64,000 bases of DNA. It comes from JAVBLW01 sp031553215. Its GTDB lineage: Bacteria > Bacillota_I > Bacilli_A > Acholeplasmatales > Anaeroplasmataceae. Shown here piece after piece: positions 1 to 8,777 of the stretch. The stretch spans positions 368,281-432,280 of the forward strand of contig JAVBLW010000006.1 of assembly GCA_031553215.1 (NCBI GenBank). The letters are read 5' to 3'. Every line of letters begins with the position of its first letter. Position 1 is the first letter of the stretch. A program made the translations under genes and the position numbers. The notes below the pieces were generated by a model. The model searched no databases and was not told the origin of the DNA. It was given only the letters and a program-made list of their open reading frames with translations.

Positions 1-337
1 TTATAAAAATTTTATTTTCAATTATTAATAAAGGCATTAATAATAGATTCAAAATCAAAGTTCTTTTTATCCTATTAGTAAATACAAGTTTTACTTTACT
101 TTTTAAGTAAAAAAAACCGCCATATAAAAACATAAAAGTATATCCAATCATATCTACATATTTATTATCTGCAAATATCAATACTGCGAATACTCCAAAT
201 ATAAATAAGTTTATATACATATAATTCCTAATGAAGTATCTAGTATATTCTCTAATATAATAATGTGATTGTTGATATATCTTTAACATATGTATGCTCT
301 TAAAAATTAAATATATAAAAAGAAATACTTTAAACAT
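1..337 (-). CDS. N-terminus of a membrane-anchored Mur ligase-like protein (MurF type?), truncated by the window edge
   Basis: The reading frame starts at an ATG at 337 that overlaps the end of the preceding hydrolase by 8 nt (ATGTTTAA). It stays open to base 1, so about 112 residues are visible. The visible part is membranous: a first hydrophobic helix (about 1-14), then an LKIYQQSHYYIREYTRYF stretch, then two further hydrophobic segments (about 43-55 and 62-75). As I recall the family, Firmicute MurF-like ligases with an N-terminal membrane domain have a similar QQ.HY...RY motif before the ligase domain, and an alpha/beta hydrolase is often next to them. The catalytic Mur ligase domain is outside the window, so this is an inference from the N-terminus alone. 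A second in-frame ATG lies at 289. Confidence 0.45.
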   Translation of the reverse strand, partial: MFKVFLFIYLIFKSIHMLKIYQQSHYYIREYTRYFIRNYMYINLFIFGVFAVLIFADNKYVDMIGYTFMFLYGGFFYLKSKVKLVFTNRIKRTLILNLLLMPLLIIENKIFI

Positions 338-1055
338 TTATATCCGTGCTTAAAAAGGAATCAAGCACAATCGTAAAAAAACGCTTGTTTTCTATATATG
401 GAAAATGACCAGCTTTTTCGATTATGACTAAGCCGCTGTTTTTTATATTATCATTAAGAGTCCTAGCATCCTTTAATGGTGTAACTGTATCATTCTCTCC
501 CCACATAATTAATGTTTGAGATTTAATATCCTTGAGAATTGGTGAAAGATCTTCATTTATCGCCTTTACTATCATTTCTCTCATTACTGCCGTAGCACTT
601 TGATAATCCTTTGAGCCCATTTTAATCCATTTAATGTTTAGTTTCTTTAATAGTTTGTAAGTTTTTATCTTGAATTTCTTTTTAAAATTTAATTTTTGTT
701 TTATACCTGCACTATCTACCAAAATTATTTTTTGCACATCATATAAGGAAGCATATTTTATAACTATTCTTCCACCATAGCTATGTCCCAATAAAATCGG
801 ACTACTAATATTTAATTTCATAAATACTTCATGAAATATCTCGGTTAATTCAGTTATTGATAAAGATTTCTCTGGTTCAGGAGACTCACCAAATCCTGGT
901 AAATCAAATCTATATACCTTATAATTTTTAGTTAGATGAGAATATAAGTCATTCCATGTGTATTTATTAGCGCCCCAACCATGAAGTAATACAATATTTT
1001 CACCTTCACCATCACAATCATAATTTATTATTAAATTGTCGATTTTTACTTCCAA
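330..1055 (-). CDS. alpha/beta hydrolase
   Basis: A 241-residue alpha/beta-hydrolase-fold enzyme. The start is a TTG, chosen because a GGAG lies 9 nt upstream and no ATG fits. Visible motifs are the oxyanion HGWG near residue 25, the nucleophile elbow GHSYGG with Ser92, Asp189 in WGENDTVTP and His217 in AGHFPY, so the Ser-Asp-His triad is complete. There is no signal peptide, so it is cytoplasmic. The substrate cannot be deduced; homologues are annotated as esterases or C-C hydrolases. It overlaps the following Mur-ligase-like gene by 8 nt, suggesting translational coupling and a possible link to cell-wall synthesis. The MATE terminator lies just upstream, so the gene is probably a separate unit. 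Confidence 0.85.
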   Translation of the reverse strand: MEVKIDNLIINYDCDGEGENIVLLHGWGANKYTWNDLYSHLTKNYKVYRFDLPGFGESPEPEKSLSITELTEIFHEVFMKLNISSPILLGHSYGGRIVIKYASLYDVQKIILVDSAGIKQKLNFKKKFKIKTYKLLKKLNIKWIKMGSKDYQSATAVMREMIVKAINEDLSPILKDIKSQTLIMWGENDTVTPLKDARTLNDNIKNSGLVIIEKAGHFPYIENKRFFTIVLDSFLSTDINV

Positions 1056-1094
1056 AATACCAACTCCACTATAATTAACTATATGCTATAGAAA

Positions 1095-1123
1095 GAAAAA
1101 AATTCCTAAGCTGAGCTTAAGAA
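1095..1123 (-). terminator. Rho-independent terminator after the suf-MATE operon
   Basis: On the minus strand a 9-bp stem (one G-U pair, 3-nt loop) overlaps the stop codon of the MATE gene and is followed by seven T residues. Confidence 0.85.
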
Positions 1124-2490
1124 TATTGAGTGGTTAGATTTTTTAACCATTTTTTTTGTTTAATAAAAATATTTCCTAAAATAAGTTTTACAACATCTGA
1201 TAAATGCGCTATGAAATATATTTCAACAACCGTTAAAGAAAATCTTTGCGCATTTACACCTAAGATAATCGCAATTGGAAGACATATGAAGTAGGTTGGA
1301 GATTGATCAACAATAAAAGCTCTAACAGTATCTCCACCCGCTCTTAACGTAAAGAAGTTTGTAGCAGTAAAGCAATATACCGTTATAAATATTGATGTTA
1401 CACGAAGTATTTTAATGACTAATATTTTTGTTTCTGGCTCAGGATTAAATAATAGAACAATAAATGGAGATGAAATAGCCATTAATAATCCTAGGGTAAT
1501 TCCCATTAATAAGGATAATCCTCTAAACCAATTAAATTCTTTTAAGGCTTTATCAAATTTACCTTGTCCTAAAGTATTTCCCATAAATACTGCTATACCA
1601 GTACCTAATCCAGAGAATACAATAAAAAACAAATCACTTATGTTTTGGGAATATGCATATGCATTATACCAAAGATCATTTTTATAGGTATAAAATTTAA
1701 TAACTAATATCATTCCTAAAGCCCAGCATAATTCATTTAAAATTAATGGCATGCCTTTTTTTATAAAATTTATGATTAATTGCTTACTAAAATTAAATAT
1801 TTTAAATAAGCCTTTGAAGTATTCTTCTTTTCTAAAAATAAGAACTATTATGAAAATACTAAATTCAATTATTTTTGAAATTACTGTTCCTATTGATGCT
1901 CCACTAGCACCTAGTTCTTTAAATCCAAAATTTCCATATATTAAACAATAATTAAAGAAGATATTTGCTATAATTCCCATAACAGCTGCGAATAATGATA
2001 CTTTTGGTAATCTTAAATTTCTAAATGTATTTGCAAGTACGGTGTTAACTACCATTAAGATAATCCCAAAACGTAGGTAATATAAATAATCATATCCATA
2101 TTTTCTCGATTCTGGATTTTGAATAAATAAGTCAATTATTCTATTCCCACAAATTATCATAATTATTAAGGAAATAATTCCAAAGATAATTGAAAATAAA
2201 AGTGATATTCTAATAGTTTCCTTTACTTTATCATCTTTGCCAGCTCCGAAGAATTGAGATATAAAAACGGATGCGGCTGCACCAAGACCCATAAATGCAA
2301 AGTTAAAAACGAAGATTAATCTGTTTGCTGCACTTACACCATTATAAGCGTTAGCATTCCCACCATAATTATTTACCATAAGACTATCAACATATCCCGC
2401 TAATGAAACAAAGAGTTGCTGAAGCATTATCGGAATTATTAAGGAAAATACGGCAATATAAAATTGCTTTGTTCCAATATATTTTTTCAT
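1117..2490 (-). CDS. MATE family efflux transporter
   Basis: A 457-residue polytopic membrane protein with about 12 hydrophobic helices in two pseudo-repeats, the length and layout of the MATE (multi-antimicrobial extrusion) family, DinF/NorM-like branch. These proteins export cationic drugs or metabolites in exchange for Na+ or H+. The N-terminus (LIIPIMLQQLF) and the GLGAAASVFISQFFGAG and NTLGQG motifs are typical. The start ATG has AGGT upstream. It begins only 21 nt after sufB and shares its terminator, so it is probably the last gene of the suf transcript. Its substrate is unknown. A second MATE gene lies at 50169-51572; the two are not close copies. Confidence 0.9.
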   Translation of the reverse strand: MKKYIGTKQFYIAVFSLIIPIMLQQLFVSLAGYVDSLMVNNYGGNANAYNGVSAANRLIFVFNFAFMGLGAAASVFISQFFGAGKDDKVKETIRISLLFSIIFGIISLIIMIICGNRIIDLFIQNPESRKYGYDYLYYLRFGIILMVVNTVLANTFRNLRLPKVSLFAAVMGIIANIFFNYCLIYGNFGFKELGASGASIGTVISKIIEFSIFIIVLIFRKEEYFKGLFKIFNFSKQLIINFIKKGMPLILNELCWALGMILVIKFYTYKNDLWYNAYAYSQNISDLFFIVFSGLGTGIAVFMGNTLGQGKFDKALKEFNWFRGLSLLMGITLGLLMAISSPFIVLLFNPEPETKILVIKILRVTSIFITVYCFTATNFFTLRAGGDTVRAFIVDQSPTYFICLPIAIILGVNAQRFSLTVVEIYFIAHLSDVVKLILGNIFIKQKKWLKNLTTQYS

Positions 2491-2511
2491 ATTTTTTACC
2501 TAAAAAGGATT

Positions 2512-3921
2512 CTACCCGATAGAATCCTCCATTTCTAATTTTATTAAGCGATTTAATTCTACTGCATATTCCATTGGTAATTCCTTACTAAATGGTTCAA
2601 TAAACCCCATAACTATTGTTTCAGTTGCCTGAGCTTCAGTTAAGCCTCTACTCATTAAATAAAACAATTGTTCTTCGTTTACTTTACTAACAGTAGCTTC
2701 ATGTTCAATATACATTTCATCATTTGCACCTTCATTAGTTGGAATTGTATCACTATATGATATTCCATCTAATATTAAAGTATCACATTCAATATGACTT
2801 CTGGCACCCTTAGCATTTGGACCGCAACTAACCTTACCACGGTAATTAACTCGTCCACCACCACGGCAAATAGATTTAGATATTACCGTTGAAGTAGAAT
2901 TTTCTCCTAGGTGAATCATTCTAGCGCCAGTATCTTGATGTTGGTTTTCTGCTGCGAATGCTATTGATACCGTTGTACCCTTAGAATTTTTACCTTTTAG
3001 GATACATGCTGGATATTTCATATTAATTCCTGCACCGATGTTTCCATCAATCCATTCCATATGACCATTTTCTTCAACTAGAGTTCTTTTTGTAACTAAG
3101 TTAACTATATTTGTTGCCCAATTTTGAACGGTTGAATAACGGCAATATCCATCTTTTTTTACATATATTTCAACTACCGCAGCATGAAGTGAATCTTTTG
3201 AATATTGAGGGGCTGTACATCCTTCAACATAATGAATACTTGCACCTTCATCCACAATAATTAATGTTCTTTCAAATTGTCCCATTCTTTCAGAGTTAAT
3301 TCTAAAATATGATTGAACAGGTTTTTCCACCTTTACACCCTTTGGTACATATATTACTGAACCACCAGACCATACAGCACTATTTAAAGCCGCATATTTA
3401 TTATCTGTTGGAGGGACTAATTTTCCCATATATTCTTTAAGTAAATCTGGATATAATTTTAAAGCTGTATCTGTATCTGTAAAAATTACTCCAAGATCAT
3501 CTAATTCTTTTAGAGTATTATGATAAACAACTTCACTTTCGAATTGAGTAGATGCACCTGATAAGTATTTTTGTTCAGATTCAGGAATACCTAACTTATC
3601 AAAAGTTTCTTTTATTTCTGCAGGTACTTCCTCCCAAGCATTTTCGGTTTTTTCAGTTGATTTAATATAATATGTATAATCATCAAAATTAATTCCTGAT
3701 AAATCTGGGCCAAAATCGGGATTTTGTTGTTTATTAAAAGATTCGTAACTCTTTAAACGAAAATCTAGCATCCAATCAGGTTCATTTTTGGTACTACTGA
3801 TAAAACGAATTACATCTTCATTTAATCCTTTACCTGAATCTAATACTGATTTTGTATCGGTTACAAATCCATATTTATATTCTTCTACTAGATTTAAATC
3901 CTTATCTTTTTTCATTTTCAT
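2512..3921 (-). CDS. sufB: Fe-S cluster assembly protein SufB
   Basis: SufB, the core scaffold subunit of the SufBCD complex on which new Fe-S clusters are assembled in the cytoplasm. It is about 469 residues, normal for the family. EYKYGF near the N-terminus, the beta-helix core, RSHIECD and the C-terminal EEQLFYLMSRGLTEAQA segment are characteristic. Three nearby starts are possible (GTG 3924, ATG 3921, ATG 3915); all overlap the end of sufU. It is the fifth gene of a sufC-D-S-U-B operon in the same order as in Bacillus subtilis. Confidence 0.95.
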   Translation of the reverse strand: MKMKKDKDLNLVEEYKYGFVTDTKSVLDSGKGLNEDVIRFISSTKNEPDWMLDFRLKSYESFNKQQNPDFGPDLSGINFDDYTYYIKSTEKTENAWEEVPAEIKETFDKLGIPESEQKYLSGASTQFESEVVYHNTLKELDDLGVIFTDTDTALKLYPDLLKEYMGKLVPPTDNKYAALNSAVWSGGSVIYVPKGVKVEKPVQSYFRINSERMGQFERTLIIVDEGASIHYVEGCTAPQYSKDSLHAAVVEIYVKKDGYCRYSTVQNWATNIVNLVTKRTLVEENGHMEWIDGNIGAGINMKYPACILKGKNSKGTTVSIAFAAENQHQDTGARMIHLGENSTSTVISKSICRGGGRVNYRGKVSCGPNAKGARSHIECDTLILDGISYSDTIPTNEGANDEMYIEHEATVSKVNEEQLFYLMSRGLTEAQATETIVMGFIEPFSKELPMEYAVELNRLIKLEMEDSIG

Positions 3922-4360
3922 CACTCACTTCTTGAATGGCTTTTTCAATAGCTTTCCATGATAGTGTCGCACACTTGATTCTAGCTGGAAATTGACTTAC
4001 TCCGGTATAGGCAATTGCTTCTCCAAGTTTTTCTTCCATTTCTAAAGAAACTTCTTCACCTTTTATCATTGTGTAAAACTCCTGGATTATTTCATTTGCT
4101 TCAGTTAGTTCCTTATCTTTTAGTGTTTCGCTCATTACACTCGCACTAGAACAACAAATAGAACATCCATGTCCATCATGTCTGATATCTACTACTTTAT
4201 TATCTTCTACTTTTAATTCGACATTTATATCATCGCCACATGAAGGATTATTAAAGTGAACATGATGATAATCATCTAGTTTTTTTAATCCTTTGTTTTT
4301 AGGATTCTTGTAATGATCCATTATTACACTGCGATATAACTGTTCAATATTTCTACTCAT
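3902..4360 (-). CDS. sufU: SufU zinc-dependent sulfurtransferase (IscU-like)
   Basis: A 152-residue SufU. In Bacilli it accepts persulfide sulfur from SufS and passes it to the SufBCD scaffold, using a bound zinc. The ligands are visible: Cys41 and Asp43 in NPSCGDD, Cys66 in GHGCSICC, and Cys130 in RIKCATLSW. The insertion between the second and third cysteine is typical of SufU rather than IscU. It lies between sufS (11 nt upstream) and sufB (overlapping), so the three are translationally linked. Confidence 0.95.
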   Translation of the reverse strand: MSRNIEQLYRSVIMDHYKNPKNKGLKKLDDYHHVHFNNPSCGDDINVELKVEDNKVVDIRHDGHGCSICCSSASVMSETLKDKELTEANEIIQEFYTMIKGEEVSLEMEEKLGEAIAYTGVSQFPARIKCATLSWKAIEKAIQEVSDENEKR

Positions 4361-4371
4361 ATTTATTACCT

Positions 4372-5580
4372 CTAAAAGCCTTGAAAAAACTCCTTAGCTT
4401 TCTTTACATTCTCAACTAATCTATGCACATCTTCCATTGTATTATAAAAATAGAACGATGCTCTAGTTGTAGATATTTGATTTAACCATGCTGTACAAAG
4501 CTGTGCACAATGATGACCTGCTCTTATACAAATTCCACCTTGATCATAGATACTAGCTGCATCATGAGGATGAACATCTTTAATATTAAAGGTTACAATG
4601 CCTGTTTCACAAGTTTCATTATATATTTCTACATCTGGTATTTCTTTTAATAATCTAATGGCTTCTTTAGCAAGCAAATTTTCATATCTTGCAATTTCAT
4701 TGAAATCATACTTACTTAAAAAATCACATGCTTCTCCAAGTCCAATTGCTTCGGCAATTATTGGAGTACCAGTTTCAAATTTGTATGGAGTTGCTTTAAA
4801 AGACATACTATCTTTAGTAATTATATCAGCCATATCTCCACCAAATTCAATTGGATACATTTGATCTAATAGCTCTTTTTTACCGTATAAAACACCAATC
4901 CCTGTTGGCCCGCACATCTTATGTCCTGAGAAAGATAGGAAATCACAATCTAACTTTTTCACATCTACTCTCATATGTGGAACTGCCTGTGCACCATCAA
5001 CACTAACGATAACTCCTTGCTTGTGAGCAATATCAATTATTTCTTTTATTGGAGTCACATATCCCATTACATTACTTACATATGTTAGCGCAACAACCTT
5101 TGTTTTAGGTGTTAATACTTTTTTGAAATTTTCGACAGTAATTCTTCCATCTTTATTAAGGGGAATATAGACTATTTTTGCTTTTTTTATTTGCGCAATG
5201 TTAAACCAAGGTAAATGTGATGAATGGTGCTCCAATTCCGAAGTGATTATTTCATCACCTTCATTAATATTAGACATACCATAAGACATTGCCACTAAAT
5301 TAAGACTAGCAGAAGTTCCCCTAGTGAAAACAACCTCTTCAAAAGAAGAGTTTATAAACTTGGCTACCTTATGTCTAGCATCTTCATACATATCAGTTGC
5401 TTCATAGCTTAACTGATATACACCTCTATGAACATTTACTCCTAATCTTTGATAATAATCATTTACTTTATCAATAACGCATTTTGGTTTTAAGCTCGAT
5501 GCGGCACTATCAAGATAAGTAAGATTGGGATTATTTTCAAGTACAGGAAACATATTTCTTATTTCCTTTATATTTAACAT
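4372..5580 (-). CDS. sufS: Cysteine desulfurase SufS
   Basis: A PLP-dependent group II cysteine desulfurase of 402 residues that releases sulfur from L-cysteine for Fe-S cluster assembly. Lys221 in SFSGHKMCGPTG is the expected Schiff-base lysine and Cys358 in RAGHHCAQ the catalytic cysteine in the short loop of group II enzymes. The start ATG is 5 nt after the sufD stop. It works with SufU, encoded next. Confidence 0.95.
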   Translation of the reverse strand: MLNIKEIRNMFPVLENNPNLTYLDSAASSLKPKCVIDKVNDYYQRLGVNVHRGVYQLSYEATDMYEDARHKVAKFINSSFEEVVFTRGTSASLNLVAMSYGMSNINEGDEIITSELEHHSSHLPWFNIAQIKKAKIVYIPLNKDGRITVENFKKVLTPKTKVVALTYVSNVMGYVTPIKEIIDIAHKQGVIVSVDGAQAVPHMRVDVKKLDCDFLSFSGHKMCGPTGIGVLYGKKELLDQMYPIEFGGDMADIITKDSMSFKATPYKFETGTPIIAEAIGLGEACDFLSKYDFNEIARYENLLAKEAIRLLKEIPDVEIYNETCETGIVTFNIKDVHPHDAASIYDQGGICIRAGHHCAQLCTAWLNQISTTRASFYFYNTMEDVHRLVENVKKAKEFFQGF

Positions 5581-5585
5581 TTAAA

Positions 5586-6374
5586 TCACCCGATTAATTC
5601 ATTTATTTTGTTTGAAATTTCTTGTTTCAATTCTTCATTTATAATTGTTTTTAATACTGGATCAATAAGTCCCGAAAGAATCAATAAGAATGCATCGGTT
5701 TTTGATAACCCTCGACTCATTAGATAGAATAGTTCATCATCACTCATCTTACCAATGCTTGCACCATGATATGCCTTAACATCATATTCATCGATTAATA
5801 AAATAGGTCTTGTTATAATTTTAGATTTTTCACCAACTATAATACCTTTACTCAATTGACTGCAATTGCATTTCGAGTATCCATTTTCGATTTTTCCAAC
5901 TGTATTAAAATTAATTTTTGCATTATCGAAGGATACACCTATATTATTAATAATACTAAATGTATATTTCGCCTTATGATTTATCGTACAATTGATTTCT
6001 TGATTAATATTCTTAGCAATACATAAATATTTCATATTTACATTAGCATTTTCACCAATTAAATCTACTGTAGCATCATTTTCTACTTCATTTATAGATA
6101 TTTGTACAAATTCAACACTCGAATTTGTATCTATATTTAAATTTCTTTTTACTTTGGATATATTTGTAGATATATTTTGATATTTAACATTTGAATTTTC
6201 TTCTATATTCAAATTAATTGTAATATTTGATAAATCCTTTTCTACAATTAAAATATTTGAATTCTTCGCTACCTTAATATCAACAACAATTTCTTCAGTA
6301 TTACCGGATTCAATATATAGAAGATCTGTACCTTTTAAATTGATTGCTTGACTATCTTTAATAATTAAATTCAT
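5586..6374 (-). CDS. sufD: Short SufD-like Fe-S assembly protein
   Basis: A 262-residue member of the SufB/SufD family, much shorter than usual SufD (about 400-440 residues). The N-terminal helical part is missing; the beta-helix core (Ile/Asn-rich repeats) and the C-terminal domain remain, with DVKAYHGASIGKMSDDELFYLMSRGLSKTDA. The conserved His in KAYHGA, which aligns with the functional histidine of SufD, is retained. The start ATG overlaps the sufC stop by one base (TAATG), which I prefer over an in-frame ATG 18 nt earlier. Position in the operon (C-D-S-U-B) supports the assignment. It should pair with SufB and SufC. Confidence 0.85.
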   Translation of the reverse strand: MNLIIKDSQAINLKGTDLLYIESGNTEEIVVDIKVAKNSNILIVEKDLSNITINLNIEENSNVKYQNISTNISKVKRNLNIDTNSSVEFVQISINEVENDATVDLIGENANVNMKYLCIAKNINQEINCTINHKAKYTFSIINNIGVSFDNAKINFNTVGKIENGYSKCNCSQLSKGIIVGEKSKIITRPILLIDEYDVKAYHGASIGKMSDDELFYLMSRGLSKTDAFLLILSGLIDPVLKTIINEELKQEISNKINELIG

Positions 6375-7186
6375 TATTTTTTGGTAGCACATGTTCCTAG
6401 AAGAACACGTTCTTTTTCGCTTTCTTCAAATATATCAATTCCAAGTTCTTCTTTTACCCAATCATATCCAAATTGGTCTATCTTAGCAATAAGTTCTTTT
6501 CCACCAGTTTTTACAATACTTCCATTAATCATTATATGCACAAAATCTGGTTTGATATAGTCAAGTAGCCTTTCATAGTGCGTTATTAATAAACAACCAA
6601 AATCCTCACTAATCATTGAACTAACATTTTCTCCAACAATTCTAAGCGCATCTACATCTAGCCCAGAATCTATCTCATCAAGTAATCCAAAACTAGGTTT
6701 TAACATCTTCATTTGAAGAATCTCGTTGCGTTTCTTTTCTCCACCACTAAAGCCTTCATTTAAATAACGATGTGCTAAATCACTTGGCATTTTCAAATCA
6801 TCACAAGCTTTTTCATATTCCTTAATAAATTTAAATAATGAAACATCTTTTCCACTTGTAGATTTCATAGCAGTTCTAACAAAATCGCTGTTAGTAACCC
6901 CAGTTACTTCACTTGGATATTGGTAACCTAAAAAGATACCATTTCTAGCTCTTTCATCAACAGGCATGTCTAAAATACTTTTTCCATCAAGTAGAATATC
7001 CCCACTTGTAACCTTATATTTTGGTTTTCCCATTATTATATTAACTAAAGTTGATTTACCAGTTCCATTTGGACCCATAATTGCATGTACTTCGCCAGTG
7101 TTCATTTTTAATGATAAACCCTTTAGTATCTTTTTACCATCTATAGTTTCAGCATACAAATCTTTTATTTCTAAAGTTTTACGCAT
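6374..7186 (-). CDS. sufC: Fe-S assembly ATPase SufC
   Basis: A cytoplasmic ABC-type ATPase that drives conformational change of the SufBD scaffold. The Walker A GPNGTGKST, the signature FSGGEKKRNEI and the Walker B/D-loop LLDEIDSGLD are intact. I place the start at 7186 (MRKTLEIKDL), which has AGGAG 8 nt upstream, not at the earlier in-frame codon; this gives 270 residues. The C-terminus is about 20 residues longer than the family norm. First gene of the suf operon; a TATAAT lies about 35 nt upstream. Confidence 0.95.
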   Translation of the reverse strand: MRKTLEIKDLYAETIDGKKILKGLSLKMNTGEVHAIMGPNGTGKSTLVNIIMGKPKYKVTSGDILLDGKSILDMPVDERARNGIFLGYQYPSEVTGVTNSDFVRTAMKSTSGKDVSLFKFIKEYEKACDDLKMPSDLAHRYLNEGFSGGEKKRNEILQMKMLKPSFGLLDEIDSGLDVDALRIVGENVSSMISEDFGCLLITHYERLLDYIKPDFVHIMINGSIVKTGGKELIAKIDQFGYDWVKEELGIDIFEESEKERVLLGTCATKK

Positions 7187-7261
7187 AATTTCCACTCCTA
7201 AATAAAATATCATTTTATTATACAATATTTTTTTTTATATTTCCAGCCAAACGCTCAAAAA

Positions 7262-8551
7262 CTATAGCTTCCTATTGAATGTTCGTCCGATTTCTTTTAT
7301 TGATTTATTAATATCTTTCTCAACTTTAATACTTAAATTTGACTTGTCTATTAAATTATTATTATCATCCACAAGAGTAACAATCTTATCTAAAGATAAA
7401 TGATTTTTGATAAAATCTACCGATTTTAATTCTACATTAGCTTTACTATATATATTAATTCCAACATAACCTGAAATAGGATATTCATACACTTCAAAAC
7501 TAATTATGTCTAATTTGGATAATTCTTCTACTAATGATGTAGATTTTTCTATTTCCATAAGGCATACAACGCTAATAGGATCATATATATTACCATTTTT
7601 AAATATATAATTAGTGTGTGATGCATTACTCTTACAGTCACTATAATTCTTCTCGGCAGCATTATCTATTCTATTTTTATTAATATATAAAATATTATGT
7701 TTTATTTCTAATACAAAGGGGTCTACATTATGTTTTTCTAGCAAACTGGTTATAGTTATATAGTTTTCATTTCCTATTGTTTCACAATATAAATATTCCA
7801 TCTTCTTAAAATCATAAACACAAGCCCCATTCATAAATATAACTGGAAGATTATATTTTATATTTTCACAATTTTTATAAAACATACCTGGAGTTTCACT
7901 ACTAAAGAAAACCACTTTCATTCCATCTCCAATTAATTTATTTAATTTATAAAAAGAGTATCCACTAATATTCCCTTTTCTCACTAATCTGTCAATATCT
8001 AATATATATACCGAGTTCCTATTCTTATTTACATAAATTGTAAAAAAGTTAACAGCCCAGGCAATTATTACCCCATATGAAGTAGAAATTATTCTATTTA
8101 ATCCGAATTGCCAATTTGGAATCCCATCCTTTGGACCAATTGTTACACTCAAATAAGTTAATACCGCTACGAAAGTTGCTCCTGGTTGTTTAGCCGCAAC
8201 TGTGAAATTAATCATAAATACTATCATAAATGAAATAAACGCATATTTTATCAAAAGATAAACAGTATTATTTAGATGGGGTAAATTATGCTTCATTACC
8301 TCCTCATATATGAGAATTAATGCAATACCGTATAATCCTCCAATTATCGACCCTACGATACGGTTTTTACCATATGATACACTTGTTTTTCTATCTGCTT
8401 GAATTGAATACGCTGCCGCTAACCCAGCAAAAAATGGGGTATACCAGCCAAACGCAAAATCACTATTAAAACTAGATATTATTACATAAGTCAGTGCACA
8501 TAAGAAAACTGCAATAGTCGTCTTAATATTACTTAAACCAATTTTAAACAT
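7262..8551 (-). CDS. FUSC/ArAE-like membrane domain fused to a degenerate HAD (Cof-type) domain
   Basis: A 429-residue protein of two parts. Residues 1-175 hold about six hydrophobic segments with WYTPFFAGLAAAYSIQ and NRIVGSIIGG, resembling the N-terminal half of FUSC / aromatic acid exporter (ArAE_1) proteins. Residues 180-429 resemble a Cof-type haloacid dehalogenase phosphatase: YILDIDR in place of the usual DLDGT, GMKVVFFSSETP where a KVVxATGR motif is expected, and PVIFMNGACVYD. The first Asp of DxD is present, but the later motifs (Lys and GDxxND) are weak or absent, so catalysis is doubtful. The start ATG has AAGGTG upstream. It lies between the suf operon and a 28-codon ORF. Function unknown; a regulated exporter is one guess. 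Confidence 0.6.
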   Translation of the reverse strand: MFKIGLSNIKTTIAVFLCALTYVIISSFNSDFAFGWYTPFFAGLAAAYSIQADRKTSVSYGKNRIVGSIIGGLYGIALILIYEEVMKHNLPHLNNTVYLLIKYAFISFMIVFMINFTVAAKQPGATFVAVLTYLSVTIGPKDGIPNWQFGLNRIISTSYGVIIAWAVNFFTIYVNKNRNSVYILDIDRLVRKGNISGYSFYKLNKLIGDGMKVVFFSSETPGMFYKNCENIKYNLPVIFMNGACVYDFKKMEYLYCETIGNENYITITSLLEKHNVDPFVLEIKHNILYINKNRIDNAAEKNYSDCKSNASHTNYIFKNGNIYDPISVVCLMEIEKSTSLVEELSKLDIISFEVYEYPISGYVGINIYSKANVELKSVDFIKNHLSLDKIVTLVDDNNNLIDKSNLSIKVEKDINKSIKEIGRTFNRKL

Positions 8552-8564
8552 ACTTCACCTTCCA

Positions 8565-8591
8565 ATTAAAAGGCCAAGAAAATTCTTGACC
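8565..8591 (-). terminator. Terminator after the 28-codon ORF
   Basis: On the minus strand an 8-bp stem (GGTCAAGA / TCTTGGCC, one G-U pair) with a 4-nt loop is followed by TTTT. It lies about 50 nt downstream of the small ORF at 8641-8727 and just before the FUSC-HAD gene. Confidence 0.75.
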
Positions 8592-8640
8592 CATTATTTT
8601 ATTTATTTAATTATACTATTATTTTATCAAATATACAATT

Positions 8641-8727
8641 TCATATTTTCGTTAATAAACAATAACCTAAAACACATATTATAATTAACCAAAACAAGGA
8701 AGTATTATTTATTTCACAGTTACTCAT
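8641..8727 (-). CDS. 28-residue single-pass membrane peptide
   Basis: A short ORF starting at an ATG with AGGTG 6 nt upstream and ending in TGA, followed by a terminator. The product begins MSNCEINNTS, followed by a hydrophobic helix (about residues 11-26) rich in Leu, Ile and Cys, and ends in LLTKI. Good ribosome binding site, own terminator and one TM helix suggest a real gene. It resembles in size and layout the small sporulation-associated membrane peptides of Firmicutes, but I cannot assign a family. Confidence 0.5.
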   Translation of the reverse strand: MSNCEINNTSLFWLIIICVLGYCLLTKI

Positions 8728-8777
8728 AATATTCACCTAATATATAATATACTTCTTTTTTTATTCCTGTATAGTTA

